Assembly (NCBI GenBank): GCA_029891345.1
Contig: CM056999.1
Span: 27,563,418-27,627,417, forward strand
From: Dryococelus australis
Taxonomy: Eukaryota > Arthropoda > Insecta > Phasmatodea > Phasmatidae
Direction: 5' to 3'
Length of the DNA stretch: 64,000 nucleotides
Numbering within the stretch: position 1 is the first letter of the stretch; the number at the start of each line of letters is the position of its first letter. Shown one piece after another: positions 11,501 through 24,212 of the stretch. The notes beneath the pieces were generated by a model that was given only the letters and a program-made list of their open reading frames with translations, was not told the origin of the DNA and did not search any database. The position numbers were made by a program, and so were the translations under genes.

Positions 11501-13403
11501 TTGCGTTTTAAGAGCTTATTTGTATAACATCGTCTGAGCAATCAGTTATTTCAGGGTTTAATGTATTTTTCACGTAAATTGAGGCTTTTTGTACTTGACC
11601 ACGCTGTCACAGTAATGTTTGATTTCACAGCCATCAGGCATGTTACAAGCCTGTAACAACGCTAATCGTAAAGAGAATCACTTGCTCAACATGAATAATA
11701 TTCTATCTGAATTTAGTTTACCGTTTCCACGCAGAAATATTGCAATTTCATCTGCACCACGTGGTCTGCTACGAACTTCATCCAGCGGAATCCGCGCCAC
11801 CTAAGCTTGTGTTCACACGTGTGTGTGTGTGTGTTTATTGTGAACATTCATCTCGTGTCCCATTTTATTTCATGTATCATTCAAGGGTAATTGTGTAATT
11901 AGTGTACGGTGCAATTATTCCCATCCTAGCTGGCTCTGCGTATAGGCCGTCACCACACTACCCACGTGCTGGAGGGTGAGCCCCGACGAGTTTGCATTAG
12001 TGATGCTGAGTAATCGCGTGTGTTAATGTGTATGAAGGGTATTAATTTGTAATTCACTGTGTCCTGTCTTCAGGAAAAAACCGTTAGTCCACCCTAGCGA
12101 CTGTCTGTTCTCTTCCCTTGTGAAGGCTGTGCTTTCATGCACCTCGGTGAGATCATCCATTTAGGCATGCGCTAAGTTAATTACAGGCTGGGGAGTACCC
12201 AAGTGGAATTGGCTAGTCATGACAGAGAAAACCATTTCATTGGCACGTTGATGTGTAATAACGATATCAATAACAAGTCTACAGTGAACTCAACTTTTTT
12301 TATTCAGTAGTGACAGTGTCCTAACCACATATGTTTTATCAATTGTTTATTTCAGTGATTTTATTAAAAGTTTAGTATTGCCAACGTGTTTGTAAGTACG
12401 CACGGGTGAGATGGACACACAGAACCCACAACATCCCTGAGAACCCTCAGTCTCAATAGTGCAGTGATTGGGAAGCACCGCTGGCGCCCAAATTACCAGC
12501 AATGATTTGTGTCATCGTTCGTCTCGTGTCTCACCCGACAGCGTCATGTTGTGCTGCGTAACAAGGGTGCAGCTGGCGATGGTTTTGTTAATGCTACGCT
12601 TTAGCTTTATTCACACATGCGGCAGTACAAAACAATGACTATCATTACTACTGGCATTCTGATTTACAATATGTTACTCTTTTTTTTTTTTGCACTTTTA
12701 ATTGGTGATAAAATTATGACCTGCCCAATAAAATTTTCTCCATTTAAACAATTTAAATTATTTACTGCACAACATATGTGGAACTGTGAAGGTGTCTCCA
12801 TTAAAATATTCCTAACACAATTACACTAACTTGTAACCTGTTGATTTCTAACAACTACAAAGATTTCTTGCTCATTAAAGAGGTGGAAAGGCCGGTGCCT
12901 TTACCAGTTCTTATAATATTTACTTTAGGGGAATTTAAATCTTTAATCAATCTTGCCCTGCGTAGAGGATGGAAACGTCATGCGCCTCCACCAGTTCTAT
13001 TTTTGATTTTTTCTAGCTCTCTTAACTTTATTCACTCTTAAATGATTAGCAATATAAAACGATATACAAGGGGTGATGTAGCACAGTAGGTAAATGATTC
13101 TCACCTTATACATAAAATGTACAGCTTTTATTTTCTCTTAACAAGTTATAAAAAAGTACGTTAATTTGGTCCCTCGTAGACCTGAAATAACGTGATACTC
13201 TAGTTACTTGCTTAACAGCTTACCGCTTTTAATTTCCTTTACTTCAAAATTTGACTCTTGTTGTAATTAACGTGAACACAGCCTTATTTCATAATCTGGG
13301 TCTTATTCTGCATCCAATCTGAAGGTTCTTACCACTGTAATATTAAATGGCGATACTCGCTGGGCCTGAAGGGGGGGGGGAGGGGGTGGCACATCTTGCT
13401 CTC
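8546..13403. other. Intron interior without recognised genes
   Basis: The part from 8546 to about 10380 is AT-rich with nothing I can name. From about 10380 to 12600 the base composition shifts, with more CG dinucleotides, a GGAGGAGGAGGAG run near 11268, a short GT microsatellite near 11817, and TGGCGCCCAAATTACCAG near 12482 that resembles an LTR-element primer binding site. I could not define ends or protein domains for an element. 12600-13340 is AT-rich again. A G-run sits at 13370-13390, just before the solo LTR. Confidence 0.4.
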
Positions 13404-14073
13404 TGTAGCGAACACGATAAGGGCCGCTCACAACCATTTAAGGTTCAACAGTATATAGATTCAGAGCGAGCCGACTTATGAAAACACGGGCTGCCTGACC
13501 CACTGACTCTACAGTATATACAGAAGGCGAGGAATCTTATCCCTTCCCCCCCCCCCCCCAGACGGCACCTGACTGATCAACGTTACGTTGTGTGAGTGTC
13601 GAAGTGACACAAGAACGACGGAACTGACGTCACAGCCGGGAGGAGCTCTGGGCACATCATCGACATGCAGTTTACTGGTGAGCATAAGTCCGCTGGCAGT
13701 TAGGTGATATTCTCTCCGGCAAGGTCCCGTTAATTGCTGACGTATTATCTCAGTTAATAGCAGGCAAGGCTACGCATCCTATCGTCAATGTAGAGGAATC
13801 TTAATGATAAATAACTATCACGTCTGTTTGAGTTCTTATTGTATTCCATAGATTATTGTCCTGTAAATTGTCTTATGGTCTCAGTTAGAGTTGTAATAAA
13901 TGAATGTTAAAGTAGTCTCTCTACCTTATAACTCAATTAGTATTAGTTACTCAACCGCCTTGAACACACCTTATCCTCCAGCGACTGCATTGTGTGAGAA
14001 ATACTAGAGAGTATTGATTGTCTGGAGCAAAAGTGTAGAGTTTATTAGAAGGAGGTAAGGCTAGGCTGTTACA
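13404..14073 (+). mobile_element. Solo LTR, Ty3/gypsy-like, plus orientation
   Basis: This 670-bp segment begins TGTAGCGAACAC and ends GGCTGTTACA. It is related to the inverted segment at 21893-22626: shared stretches include GAGCTCTGGGC, TTACTGGTGAGCATAAGTCC, a TATA-like CAGTATATACAGAAGG just before a C-run, and an AAGGTTCAACAG-like block. The shared TATA-like box and terminal TG/CA support an LTR. No matching body or partner LTR is visible nearby, so it is called solo. No clean target duplication was found. It is an old copy. Confidence 0.6.
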
Positions 14074-14235
14074 ACTTGCTTATATAGCTTTGCCCTGGGT
14101 TCCCTCTGTTCCTCTCACCCCTACTCCATGTGCCTCGGCCTCTATCGTGTTCTGTCTGGCCGCCATGTGCCACGAATCCCAAGTCTGCAGAACGCTCATT
14201 CAATTCTCTGGACGGGGCTGGAATAATATGTAGTT

Positions 14236-17200
14236 GTGAGTAATGCTAAATTGTGGCATGCAAGACTAGGTCATATTGGTAATCACAACCTATATAAGTT
14301 GTGAAAGGTAGTAAGTGATATTCGAAAAATAAGATGAGGGAAATAAGGATCTGTGTGGTATTTGTATAAAAGGTAAACAAACAGCAGGGTCTCATAATCA
14401 AACTAGGGTAAGGGCAAAGAAGCCATTAGAAAGCGTTCATAGTGACCTATGTTGTCCAATTATGGTAAGAAGTACATCCTAACAGTCATTGACGATTATA
14501 CTCATTTCACTGTTGCGTTTGGTCTGAAGTCAAAAGGATGACATACTGCATCATATTAAATTGTATGAGGCCATGGCTGGAGCTAGGTTTCCTAGCAAGA
14601 TTTGTAGTTTTAGATGTGACAACAGTAGGGCATATTTCAATAAAGATGTAAATGATTTTTTGAGCAAAAGGGCATAAAGTATGAGCTAACAATTCCGAGG
14701 GTGCCGGAACAAAATGGGGTAGCTGAACCGCACCATTCTGAATAAAGCTCGGTGTATGATGCTGGGTTCCAAACTAGGTAAAACATTTTCGCTTGAAGCT
14801 GTTTTGACTGTAGTCTATGTTGTAAATTGGAGCCCGACCACAGCTTTACCCGATGGGAAACTCCTAGCTGAATTGTGGTTTGTGAGAAAGCCTGTATTAG
14901 AAAAATTATAAGTGTTTGACTGCATAGCATATGCACACAAAGTAAAGAGGGAGAGAAGTTGGAAGTTTGACTCATATAGTCGGAAGTGTGTTATGTTAGG
15001 GTAATGTGATAATGGATATAGGTTATGGTGTCCAGAATCAAATAGAGTGATTGTAACAAGTAGTGTCAAATTTGGTGAAACCAAACATAAGTTTGAGGAA
15101 CGGTACTGGGATCATTAATGGAAAAGTGCAGAAACTTTAAAATCCCCATTAGGCAGTGAAAATTATATAGACTCAGGAGGGGAACAGGAAAGTTTCAGGG
15201 GTTTTGGAGAGCTAATTAAAAAGGAAACTGAGAGAGGGAGAGTTAGGAAGACTCCTGAGTATCTAAAGGATTATGTAGTAAGTGGGTTAAAGAGAGAATG
15301 AAGGCCTCAAGGTAGGATGGTTCAGGAGGGGGAGAATGCAGCATCTCTGGGATTTAAGGGTAAATGTAAATGCAGTAAGAGAATCAGAGAAACCAGAAGT
15401 TCTTGTCACTATGTCCTCCGCAGATGATGTAAGCATGGCAATAAATGCAATTGCATTCTGTGATGGAGTGACAAAAACTACTGGTTGAGAGCTGTTGAGG
15501 GATTAAAATCTCTTTTGGAAAGTGAAACGTGGGAAGAGGTGGCGTTACCAGAGGGAAAGAAAACAATCAACAACAGATGGGTGTTAAACATTGAAACAGG
15601 ACCAAGATGGAAGTTTAGAAAGATACAAAGCCAGAACGGTAATTAAGGGATGTGCACAGTCTAAATGTTGGATTATAATGACACTTGTGCACTTGTTGCA
15701 AAGCTTACTATTGTAAGAATTTTGTTGTGTTTAGCTAACTATCAAAACTTATACAGCCATCAGTTAGATGTTAAAAATGCATTCCTAAATTGAGTTTTTA
15801 AGGAGGTTTTCATGTTTCCACCTGAAGGGGTAACGATCAAAGAAAGTAAGGTTCTTAAATTAAACAAAATGCTTTATGGTTTAAAGCAAGCCCCAAAGGA
15901 GTGGAATTCCAGATTTGATGTGTATGTTAAGTCCCTTGGTTTTAACCAATGCCATTCTGATAGGTGTCTATACATGTACAGAGGTAATGGATGTGTTGTG
16001 TATTTGCCCCTCTATGTTGATGTTTTTTTGATAGCTAGTGGTTCATTTATACGAACTAGAAGAGATGAAAGAGAAATTCATGTCAGAATTTAAGATGAGA
16101 GATTTGAAGGGTGTTAAATATTTTTTAGGTATAAAGGTAGAGCGGATAGGTCAGACAATGTGCTTGAGCCAGACAATATATTTTGTGAAGTTAACAACAT
16201 TTCAGATGGAACACTGTAAACCAGTGCAAACACCTTTAGAGACACAACCTAATCATGATGTAACAAAAACTGTATCATTAGTGTGAAACCTTACAGGGAA
16301 TTAATTTGCAGTCTAATATATGCCTGTCTAACTACCAGACCAAGTATCTGTGCTGCTGTAACCTTCTACAGTCAGTTTCAGTCAAATGCTACTGAGGTGC
16401 ATTGGGTGGACCTGAAAAGAGTCCTGAGGTATCTGAAAGGAACACTGAATTTCTGATTGTGGTTCAAAGATAATAGTAGTGTACCATTACTCAGGTATGC
16501 TGATGCAGATTTTGCAAATCAGCCAGATAGGAAGTCTGTGACAGGCTAATTGTTTGAAATGTATGGGATGTCATTTGTTGGGTGACTAGAAAACAACCAA
16601 CTGTTTCATTGTCCGTAACTGAGTCAGAGTTTGTTGCTTTGGCTTCCGCTACCTCAGAACTGCTGTGGCTTATGCAGTTATTAAAGGAGTTGGATGTTGA
16701 TACCATTAAGCCTGTGACCATATTGGAGGATAATCAGCCGTGCATCTGTGCCTTGGGTAACTGGGAGCAGAAACGTTTGAAATACATTGATGTAAAGTAT
16801 AAGTTCGTTAGAGATCTGTACCAAAATAATGTTAGTGCTGTCAACTACATTCCATCAAGAGAACAGAAATCTGACATGTTGACCAAAAGACTAATAACCG
16901 AGTCTTTTGTAACACTTAGGGAAAACCTAGGAATGAGTTTAGTGAATCACTGGAAAGTCTTGTAACTAGCTTAGATTGCGTAATGATAAATTGAGGAGGG
17001 GTGTTGAATAAATAACAATTTATCATTTATTGTATATTAATACATATTCTATAAGTGTGCTTTGTTTTCCAGAGTATAGTACTACTGAGTTTTTGTTAGG
17101 TTCTATGTGTTTTTTGTTTAGCTGAGTGAGGCGGCGTAATGACGGGAATTAGTTATCATATAGGTCTGTCCTTTTTGATGTTGGCTTATTTACTTTAGTT

Positions 17201-17273
17201 ACACTATCCTGTTACCCGTAGTAGCTGGTCTACTAACAGAGTCAGTTAGAGCCATGTTACTCTAATTCATACA
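14236..17273 (+). mobile_element. Broken Ty1/Copia element (fossil), plus strand
   Basis: Copia-type pol domains follow in the usual order: GAG-pre-integrase (about 14245-14400), integrase core (about 14430-15000), reverse transcriptase (about 15480-16290, with the family motif LYGLKQAPKEWN) and RNase H (about 16310-16960, with SVTESEFVALASATSE). A purine tract GAGGAGGGG then leads into a likely 3' LTR at 17002-17273 that starts TGTTGAATA and ends ATTCATACA. No matching 5' LTR was seen, so the copy is 5'-incomplete. It is a decayed fossil with many breaks, lying in the sense direction inside the first large SRFBP1 intron. Confidence 0.88.
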
Positions 17274-18782
17274 AAGCAAACGTCTAGAGTAAAAAATAAG
17301 TTGCTCTGTGAGCAATAGGAAATGCTTGAGAGTGACACAGTACAAATTATAAAGTTGTAGAAAAAATCGCAAAAAGTGTTGAGGACACTTATGCTGATGT
17401 CAGTAATATAGTTGTATTGCAGACTTGTTACTTAGAAAAAATTCAAACATCAATGCAAGACAGTTGAGATGGCTGATACTTAATGGTAAATTATCTACAG
17501 TCTCCATTAGACAAAGTCATAAGAGTGGGATGTAGCTGCGTGTTCAAGGTCAAGGAGCAAGGCAGCGATACAGGCAACACTAACATGCATTTCTAGCGCA
17601 TCATGGCTCCTATGTGTAAGGCGTGCAGTGTTTCCGTCGTAATGCTGTATAGTGCAAATTAGAATTGTAACAGTGGGGTTTTATTACACGCAATGAAAGC
17701 CCACAGATTAAGCTATGCCCATATGTTTGTACTTTTCTCTTGCTGCTTAAGAAATCTGCATACACAAACTTTAAAAATGGGATATTAGTAGGGGCATCGG
17801 GGGTGCCGGCGATATAATTGATTAAAAATGGCAGCAATGCAGTTGCACTTCCCCCTCCCCCACTACCTGGTGCACTTGCACATGTAGGTGTGTGTGTATG
17901 ATCAATTGTAATTGCATTTGCATATGTAATTGTAACGAGATTTGTAATTGCACATGTACTTCCTCCCCCCTCCCTACCTGTGTGCGCCCGAGAATTGAGG
18001 GCGTTTTGGTGGCCGTCATGGGGTCGGTGTCTGCCACACTGGGCGTTGCAGCAACCAATGTTTGGTTCGATGCTTGTGCATTTGCGCAATGAACAATGAA
18101 AGTAAGTACACATGTTGACTGCTCGGAAGCTTTAGGCAGATGAGTAGGATGGAGGGGGTTTTTAGGTCTTGTTTGGTCAGTAGCTGGAGTGCATTTGGAT
18201 GAGGGAAGTGAGTTGCATAGGACATGTAAATAGATATTTGAATCGTGTATTGAATAAATAATTTGATTAATTAAATTATATAATTGTAATAGTGCAATAA
18301 CTTACTATGCAGAGTGAGTATGCTCTTGCATGTATGCAGCAATGAATAATCCATTGATTATTTAAGCTAAGACTTGCATGTACCAAGAGAGTATATAGCA
18401 ATTACACAAGTACGAGATATATTTGCAGGTCTGCTCCCTACCACATCTCGAGCTCAACTGAGCTCCAGCTACCAGTATGAATGGGTTATACCCCAGCACC
18501 GTATTGGCAAGAGCTAAGGTTTCATAATTATTTCTTTCACACACCGTATGTTTGACTGATTCTTTTCTCTTGTGTGTTTGAAGTTATGACTCTTGGTTGT
18601 CAAATTATTCCAACACATTTATTCATATTTGCTAACACATTAACTCGCTTACTCTTTTCTCTAGGGTGCCTGTCTTTATAAGTTGTGTGTGTCCACTCTG
18701 TTTTCATTTAAGGTAAATAATAAATGAAACAATCAGTTTGAAATACTTTTCACTACTGCCCAGTGTTTTTTTTCTTTCCATC
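17274..18782. other. Intron sequence without recognised content
   Basis: This contains a CT- and GT-rich portion near 17820-18000 that opens frames of up to 167 codons on the minus strand with low-complexity composition, which I do not accept as a gene. The rest is AT-rich. No repeat family is recognised. Confidence 0.4.
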
Positions 18783-18800
18783 GCCCCCCCCCCCCCCCCT

Positions 18801-18854
<54 letters not shown>

Positions 18855-18880
18855 ACTCTCTCTCTCTCTCTCTCTCTCTT
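18783..18880 (+). repeat. Compound microsatellite (C)n(CA)n(CT)n
   Basis: A run of about 17 C is followed by CA dinucleotides to about 18857 and CT dinucleotides to 18880. This is simple sequence with no other feature. Confidence 0.97.
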
Positions 18881-19394
18881 CTTAAAATAATTATTTATAG
18901 ATTTTTACATCACTTATTTGGATCACAGTTATTTACATAAAAATATATATACAGTCATCTCTTCTTTTTACATCACAGTTCTTAGTAATTATTTACACTT
19001 CTTGTATGTACAGGAGCACATTTGCGGTGTCTCTTTCAGTTGTATTTATTTACAATTTATACATTTGCACACTGTTTTTGGTTTGTCTGCTGTCACTATC
19101 AGGTTGTACATGCTGGAGGGCATACCTTCACAACTATTCACTGAGCTCACTGTTGAATAATGGTAAACATTAATGCACTATCACTAATGGATGGCGTTGA
19201 TGACATTGACATGTTGTTGGTCTCGCAGTGAGATGAAGGCGATGGTCTCATGCCTGTGAAATAATGCTGATGAAGTTGGTGATTGACAGGTTGAGATAGG
19301 TCCTCACAGCAGATGGTAGATGTTGAAGCGGTGGTTGTCACATCTGGTAGATTTGGCAGATGGTGATGTTGGCTGATATTTATAAGTGGACAAG
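18881..19394. other. Intron sequence next to the Polinton fragment
   Basis: No coding motif is recognised. A minus-strand open frame at 19341-19147 is Ser/Thr-rich and not identifiable. It could be decayed flanking sequence of the same Polinton copy, but nothing in it shows that. Confidence 0.35.
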
Positions 19395-20075
19395 AAATTC
19401 ATTCAGGAATGTTGTAGTGCCTCCATGGCAATGTCAACAAGTCTGGTCCGATATACCTTTTGTCATAATTACTTGACAAGGCGACTTTTGTTACTCATTC
19501 AGTGTAAACATTGTGACCACGTGAATGGAAGTGAAATTGGGTCCCCATCACCCTTGAATTTTGCTTGAGGCAATATACATAATCCCAGTACAGGAGATAT
19601 TGCAACAAATTAGGCTTTACCTCCTTCGCTTTATGCACACACTGTTCATTCAAAACAATGTACGCGTAAAGTTTAGGGCATAGGCCTACAAAATGTGTGA
19701 TGATGCAACCAGCACATTCATCCTTCATAACTCCTGTAACACTTTTGTTCACCAATGGTAACTTTCACGGATTATCTGGCGCATAGTTGGAAGTATTGAA
19801 TAGTGTAGCCAAATCTGGGGCAATACTCTTGTACACATCATGACAGTGAATTTTGTAAATTAAGCTATCAATATCGCAATATAGAAGATGCAAGACCTGC
19901 TGAAGAAATTTTTGAGACATGTAATTATAGTGAAAATAAAAAAGGTACCATTTGAGCAAGTCTAAAATGGCAACCCTAATGTACGAAGGCTTGTTGAATG
20001 TAACAGAAACCTTTTCCATTTCGATCAGGACTCTTTCATCAAGGGTTTGCCTTGCTTTGAATGTAGGTCGACCAA
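19395..20075 (-). mobile_element. Polinton/Maverick DNA polymerase B fragment (fossil)
   Basis: The minus strand encodes the C-terminal part of a protein-primed family B DNA polymerase of the Polinton/Maverick type. Visible motifs in order are FNKPSYIRVAILDLLKW with FHYNYM (about 20000-19930), the palm motif region LLYCDIDSLIY (about 19890-19860), DVYKSIAPDL, then PKLYAYIV with HKAKEVK (about 19690-19610), and a HNVYTE block followed by a KVALS-type block (19510-19440). The order and spacing match the family. No capsid, integrase or ATPase genes and no terminal inverted repeats were seen, so this is an isolated broken piece with a few breaks, presumably old. It abuts Ty3/gypsy material at about 20090. 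Confidence 0.82.
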
Positions 20076-20089
20076 TCAGTTATTCTGCC

Positions 20090-20970
20090 ATGTAAATCTT
20101 GTCATACTGCGATACGACTCTGAGATCCTTTTCCCGATGGACATTCTGCAAAGTATTTCCATAGACAGAGTTGTTCATCAATTTAAAAAATCGTCACAAC
20201 GCACGAGGACCCAGTGTACTCCATGCCACGAGACCCAGGTATTTTCTTTTACTGCATCATCAACCAGCAGGTATGTGAGATGCTCAATGATAATATTATT
20301 GAGCCTGCACAAAGTCTCTATGTAATTCAGGTATTAACCTTGCTTCAAAGAAAGATGGCGAATGGTGATTCTGTGTCAATTTCCACCCCCTTAACAACAC
20401 GTGGCAGGGAAAACCAACGGGCTCGCGGATGCCTTGTCCGAATCTGACGGTAACTGATGATTGCTATTCAATACCAACTGCTGAAACACAAACTCTCATT
20501 GTACAAAACGTGACGTGTTGAAAGAGGTAACACACTGCACAAGAAAATTCCCCAGATGCTGCGCAATGCCGACAACACTGTGCCACACGTTACACAGAAC
20601 GCTGGAGGGTAGTGGACAGAGAAATACAAACCAAACCACCAAGTAATTGTGCGCAATGACGGACGTATGTACTGAAAAAGAAACGGAAACTTGTGTTAAA
20701 GTATGCACACGACAGTTTGGAGCATGGACACCCAGGATCCGAGCAAACACGAAGGAAAGAGCAGAATTTTTTTCACTGGCCAGGGATTCAGGGAGATGTC
20801 TGGAAACATGTACGGAGCTGTGTTACGTGTAACACCCGTAAGCCGTGAAGAGCAGACAGCGGCACTGCACAACAGTCGAGGCTGCCAACTGAGCCATTCA
20901 AAACAGTAGCTATCGACATAATGAGCCCGTACCCGCATACGAAAACTGGGGTATCGTAATGGTGATGGCT
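20090..20970 (+). mobile_element. Ty3/gypsy pol fragments (fossil), plus strand
   Basis: Pieces of a Ty3/gypsy pol occur in family order. There is a reverse-transcriptase N-terminal piece (about 20200-20380, with MLNDNIIEPAQSLY), the end of RNase H (about 20395-20450, with VAGKTNGLADALSES), and the integrase zinc-binding domain running into the start of the core (about 20690-20930, with GHPGSEQTRRKEQ and CVTCNTRKP). It is a badly decayed fossil, much shorter than a whole element. No LTRs could be assigned to it. Confidence 0.8.
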
Positions 20971-21892
20971 ATTGTAGTCTTTCATTACCGACATCTCTTG
21001 CACACAAAATTCAATTGCAGCTTTTCTCCGAAGTCCATAAATAAAAACTAATATTCTCAGCTTTCATTGAACTGTCCATTCTCAAACTCCACTTTTCTTT
21101 TTTTTGCTTAAAGTACTTAAACACATAACACGTTTAAGTGACACAAACTGATAAACATTGTTTCTAATTTGCGTACTTTCCTTTCTCACTCATGTGTCGC
21201 GACTGACATATTCTAAAAATACAACATAACGGTATCACATTTCCTGTTATTCACAAAGTGTGGAGCTGCTCATTTTTCTTGGAGAAATAGAAGCCAGGAG
21301 AAGTAGCGGTAAGGAGTGTGACACTTGAGTGCCATCAATTATACCAGTGAAGGTTACAGGAAACCAAAACAGACAATATGAGCCCAACCGTTGTTCATTC
21401 CTAAAATGTAACACTATTACCACTAAAATATTGGGGTGGAAAAAAGTTCAAAATATTGGGAGGTTGACAGAAAATGAATGAAAATATTTTAACACTTTTA
21501 GTGAAGTAAAATAAGTAAAGTTTAGCCAATGTGTAGGCCAAAGAAAATGATGCAGCAGGCCACAAATGGCACTTGTTGGAGCACGCTGGTCCAAAATATT
21601 CCCTTAGACCTTAAAGATAGTGTTATTTTCTATAATTTGTTATTATACATCATGTTAAGCTCACAGGAATTAAATTTTCAAACAAGTGCCTAACCAGTGT
21701 GGACATTTTTTTGCTGTATTACTGTGTATAAATATTTGTGTGTGTGTGTGCGCGCGTGCATGCATGCGTGTGTGTGTGTGCGTGTCTATAATATATATAT
21801 ATATGATGTCCAAGAAGTCTTTGCCGATAACATATTTGATTTATATCTGCTATAAGATAGAGATGTGAAACTGGTGCCAAAATGTTGGCAAG
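20971..21892. other. Intron spacer with GT and AT microsatellites
   Basis: No gene is supported. A GT-rich microsatellite lies at about 21736-21785, followed by a short AT repeat at about 21789-21803. The last bases before 21893 form one copy of the CAAG target duplication of the solo LTR. Confidence 0.6.
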
Positions 21893-22626
21893 TGTTACGC
21901 TCCTGCCTACCTATCACTAATAATATACTACTATTCCTGCTACTCTCAATCCTTCTCTTTTCACAACACTTTCTCCAGTAGGCCAGGATCGTACAGGAGA
22001 CTAATAATTGCTAGTGACTATTAATGAAATAGGAGATTCTACCAAACATATTTATTAAAACTCTTTAACTGGACATAACACATTACTTGAAACAGTATTA
22101 CAATATCTCTCTCCACAATCTACTAACTTTACTTTACGCCATCTGACAATATTATACTTTAACACGAGAGGTTACAATTATACAAAACTGTGAACTGCCT
22201 TACTGATACAATACAAGATATAGAGCTACACGAACAAGTTAACAAGTAATTAAACAGATACAAGAATATAACTTCGCAATAGTCTATAGCCTTGCCACAT
22301 GATATCACTCTTTAATATGGGGTCTCAATAAAGGGAATGCCACCCTACTGCCTAGCCGGACTTATGCTCACCAGTAAGATGTATCTCGTAGAAGGCCCAG
22401 AGCTCCCCAGACCTCTGCGTTCTTGTGTGTCTCACTAACGCTAACGTTGTCGCCTCACACGTCGTCTGCCAGTGGGGGGAGGGGGGAGCGTGGCTTTCGC
22501 TTTTATACTGTCTCGTCGTTGTGTCACTTAGAGATGTTATTAAAACAGGGGGCCGCTGTTGAAATCCATAGTCATTTAAGGTTAACTTCTAAGTTCTGGT
22601 ATTCTGGCCCCCTGGAGCTTGCTACA
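21893..22626 (-). mobile_element. Solo LTR, Ty3/gypsy type, with CAAG target duplication
   Basis: The 734-bp segment is bounded by TGTTACGCTCC and GGAGCTTGCTACA, an imperfect inverted pair of the TG...CA type. CAAG occurs immediately outside both ends (21889-21892 and 22627-22630), a 4-bp duplication typical of Ty3/gypsy integration. Read on the minus strand it carries a TATA-like GACAGTATAAAAGCG just before a C-rich tract, and it shares several blocks with the plus-strand segment at 13404-14073. No internal sequence follows, so it is a solo LTR left by recombination. Confidence 0.75.
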
Positions 22627-22658
22627 CAAGCTAAGTTTTTGTTGGCACAGGACAACTC

Positions 22659-22905
22659 ATCAGTAAGTCTCCACGTGAGCACCCTTGGTAGCATGTAGCA
22701 CATCTAGTCAATTTTCAATTTCTATCCATACATTAGTCAACATCACAGGTGGGATTGATGCAATGACTGTGGATATCTGTTGTTGGAAAATTGCAATGTC
22801 TTTTACAGGAATTCTGTAGATATTGTCCTTGACATAACCCCATAGAAAGAAATCTAATGAAATGATATCAGGAGAGTGTGGAGGTCATACTGGTGGGCTA
22901 TCACG
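22659..22905 (-). mobile_element. Mariner-superfamily transposase C-terminal fragment
   Basis: On the minus strand the residues HSPDIISLDFFLWGYVKD, then IYRIPVKDIA, IPPVMLTNVW and HATKGAHVETY, match the C-terminal end of the insect mariner-like transposases with the pattern SPDLTPLDFFLWGYVKD and the closing block GAHIE. Upstream (above 22905) the reading becomes unrecognisable, so only the end of the gene remains, with one in-frame stop after an IEN block. The solo LTR begins 29 bp beyond its 3' end. Confidence 0.75.
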
Positions 22906-24212
22906 ACACAACCAGGTCACGGCGTAGCCACATGGCTTGCATCAACACTGGTACATACCTCTTCAGTTCCGTTGTTGGCCACGGAGCATGCCAAACGCAA
23001 GTACAGGAAGGATGATTTCTTAAACTTGGCAACAAGCATGACAACGTGCACGTTAGATCCAGACACATCCAGCATTTACTGTAAAGTAGAAAGAGAATAA
23101 ATTGCTTAGGGCGCCACACCAACTCAAAAGCAAATTAATCAGTACATTATTTAAGACAGCAGCATAACGAAAACACTTGCACGAGACCTCATCTGATCCA
23201 GCATGATTCTTACACACTCAATTACATAAACTACGAAAGCCAGTAAGCAAAAATAATTAATTATGGTTCCTCCTATTTGACAAATGGGCCAAGGCCAGCT
23301 GTGGTGATAAGTGTTGACCTATATTAAATTGTCTTTTGCATTAAGATAATTTCCAGATTAGGTAAGTTGATTATCTAGTGAAAAAAAATTTTTTGGTACT
23401 TAATTAAAAAGAAAATTTATCTCTTCAGTGAGTCCATTGCAATTTACTGCATATAATTTGTTTGTGATCTAGAAGACCCCTGCATGGTTTGGAGCAGGTA
23501 TTTTGCAAACCATGAATTTGGAAACTAGCCAATGACTGGGGCATCCTGCCAGGGACCTGGACCCATTAATCTAAGTATCTAACATTTTTAAAATCACATC
23601 TAGCCAGAAAGCCAAGTTGGGAGGAGGGAATGACAGAGATTAAAAGCAGGGATTTGAAAATCCAGTCATTAAATTTTGGGAATTTTTGAAGTATTGTCAC
23701 CACATACATGCTTCACACAGTATTGATCTATATTTGACTTGAGAAAAAAGACAAAAGGCTACATTGCTGACATCCCACGTCATTGATAACTACATACCAC
23801 ATCATTGGCTGTCCTCAGCCCTTGCATTCAAACTTTGTAGTCTTGTAGCCGGTGGTGTTGGCAGTGCCGGAAGTTAACAACTTTCTGCCCACTGTTTGCT
23901 TTTGCGATGCCTTAAACATGAGTGAAATTAAGGTGGTGATAAAGCTGTTTAGTACAAGATGGTGTTGCTAGGTGGTGCACAAGCAGATATGACTTTGGTT
24001 CAGAAAATTGTCACTAAATGGCAAAGGTGGACTACAGGATGTTAGTAGTGATTTCCAAGGGGTATAGGAGCAGACAGGAGGGGGGGAGAGAGAGAGAAAG
24101 GAAATATTAACATAAAAGCCAGGGGGAATGGAGGAGGGATGCTAAAAGCCATCATGGGGATAATACAATATTAAGGCCGTGTATTTGTACAGTGTAGCAG
24201 TACTGCAAACCT
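22906..24212. other. Intron stretch without recognised genes
   Basis: Moderately AT-rich sequence. I found no protein motif or repeat match inside the window. A purine-rich GAGGGGGGGAGAGAGAGAG segment lies near 24080. Confidence 0.4.

Noticed and set aside
17610-18113. 167-codon minus-strand open frame
   Set aside because: Composition follows a local GT/CT-rich low-complexity stretch; other frames are also open and no family motif is visible.
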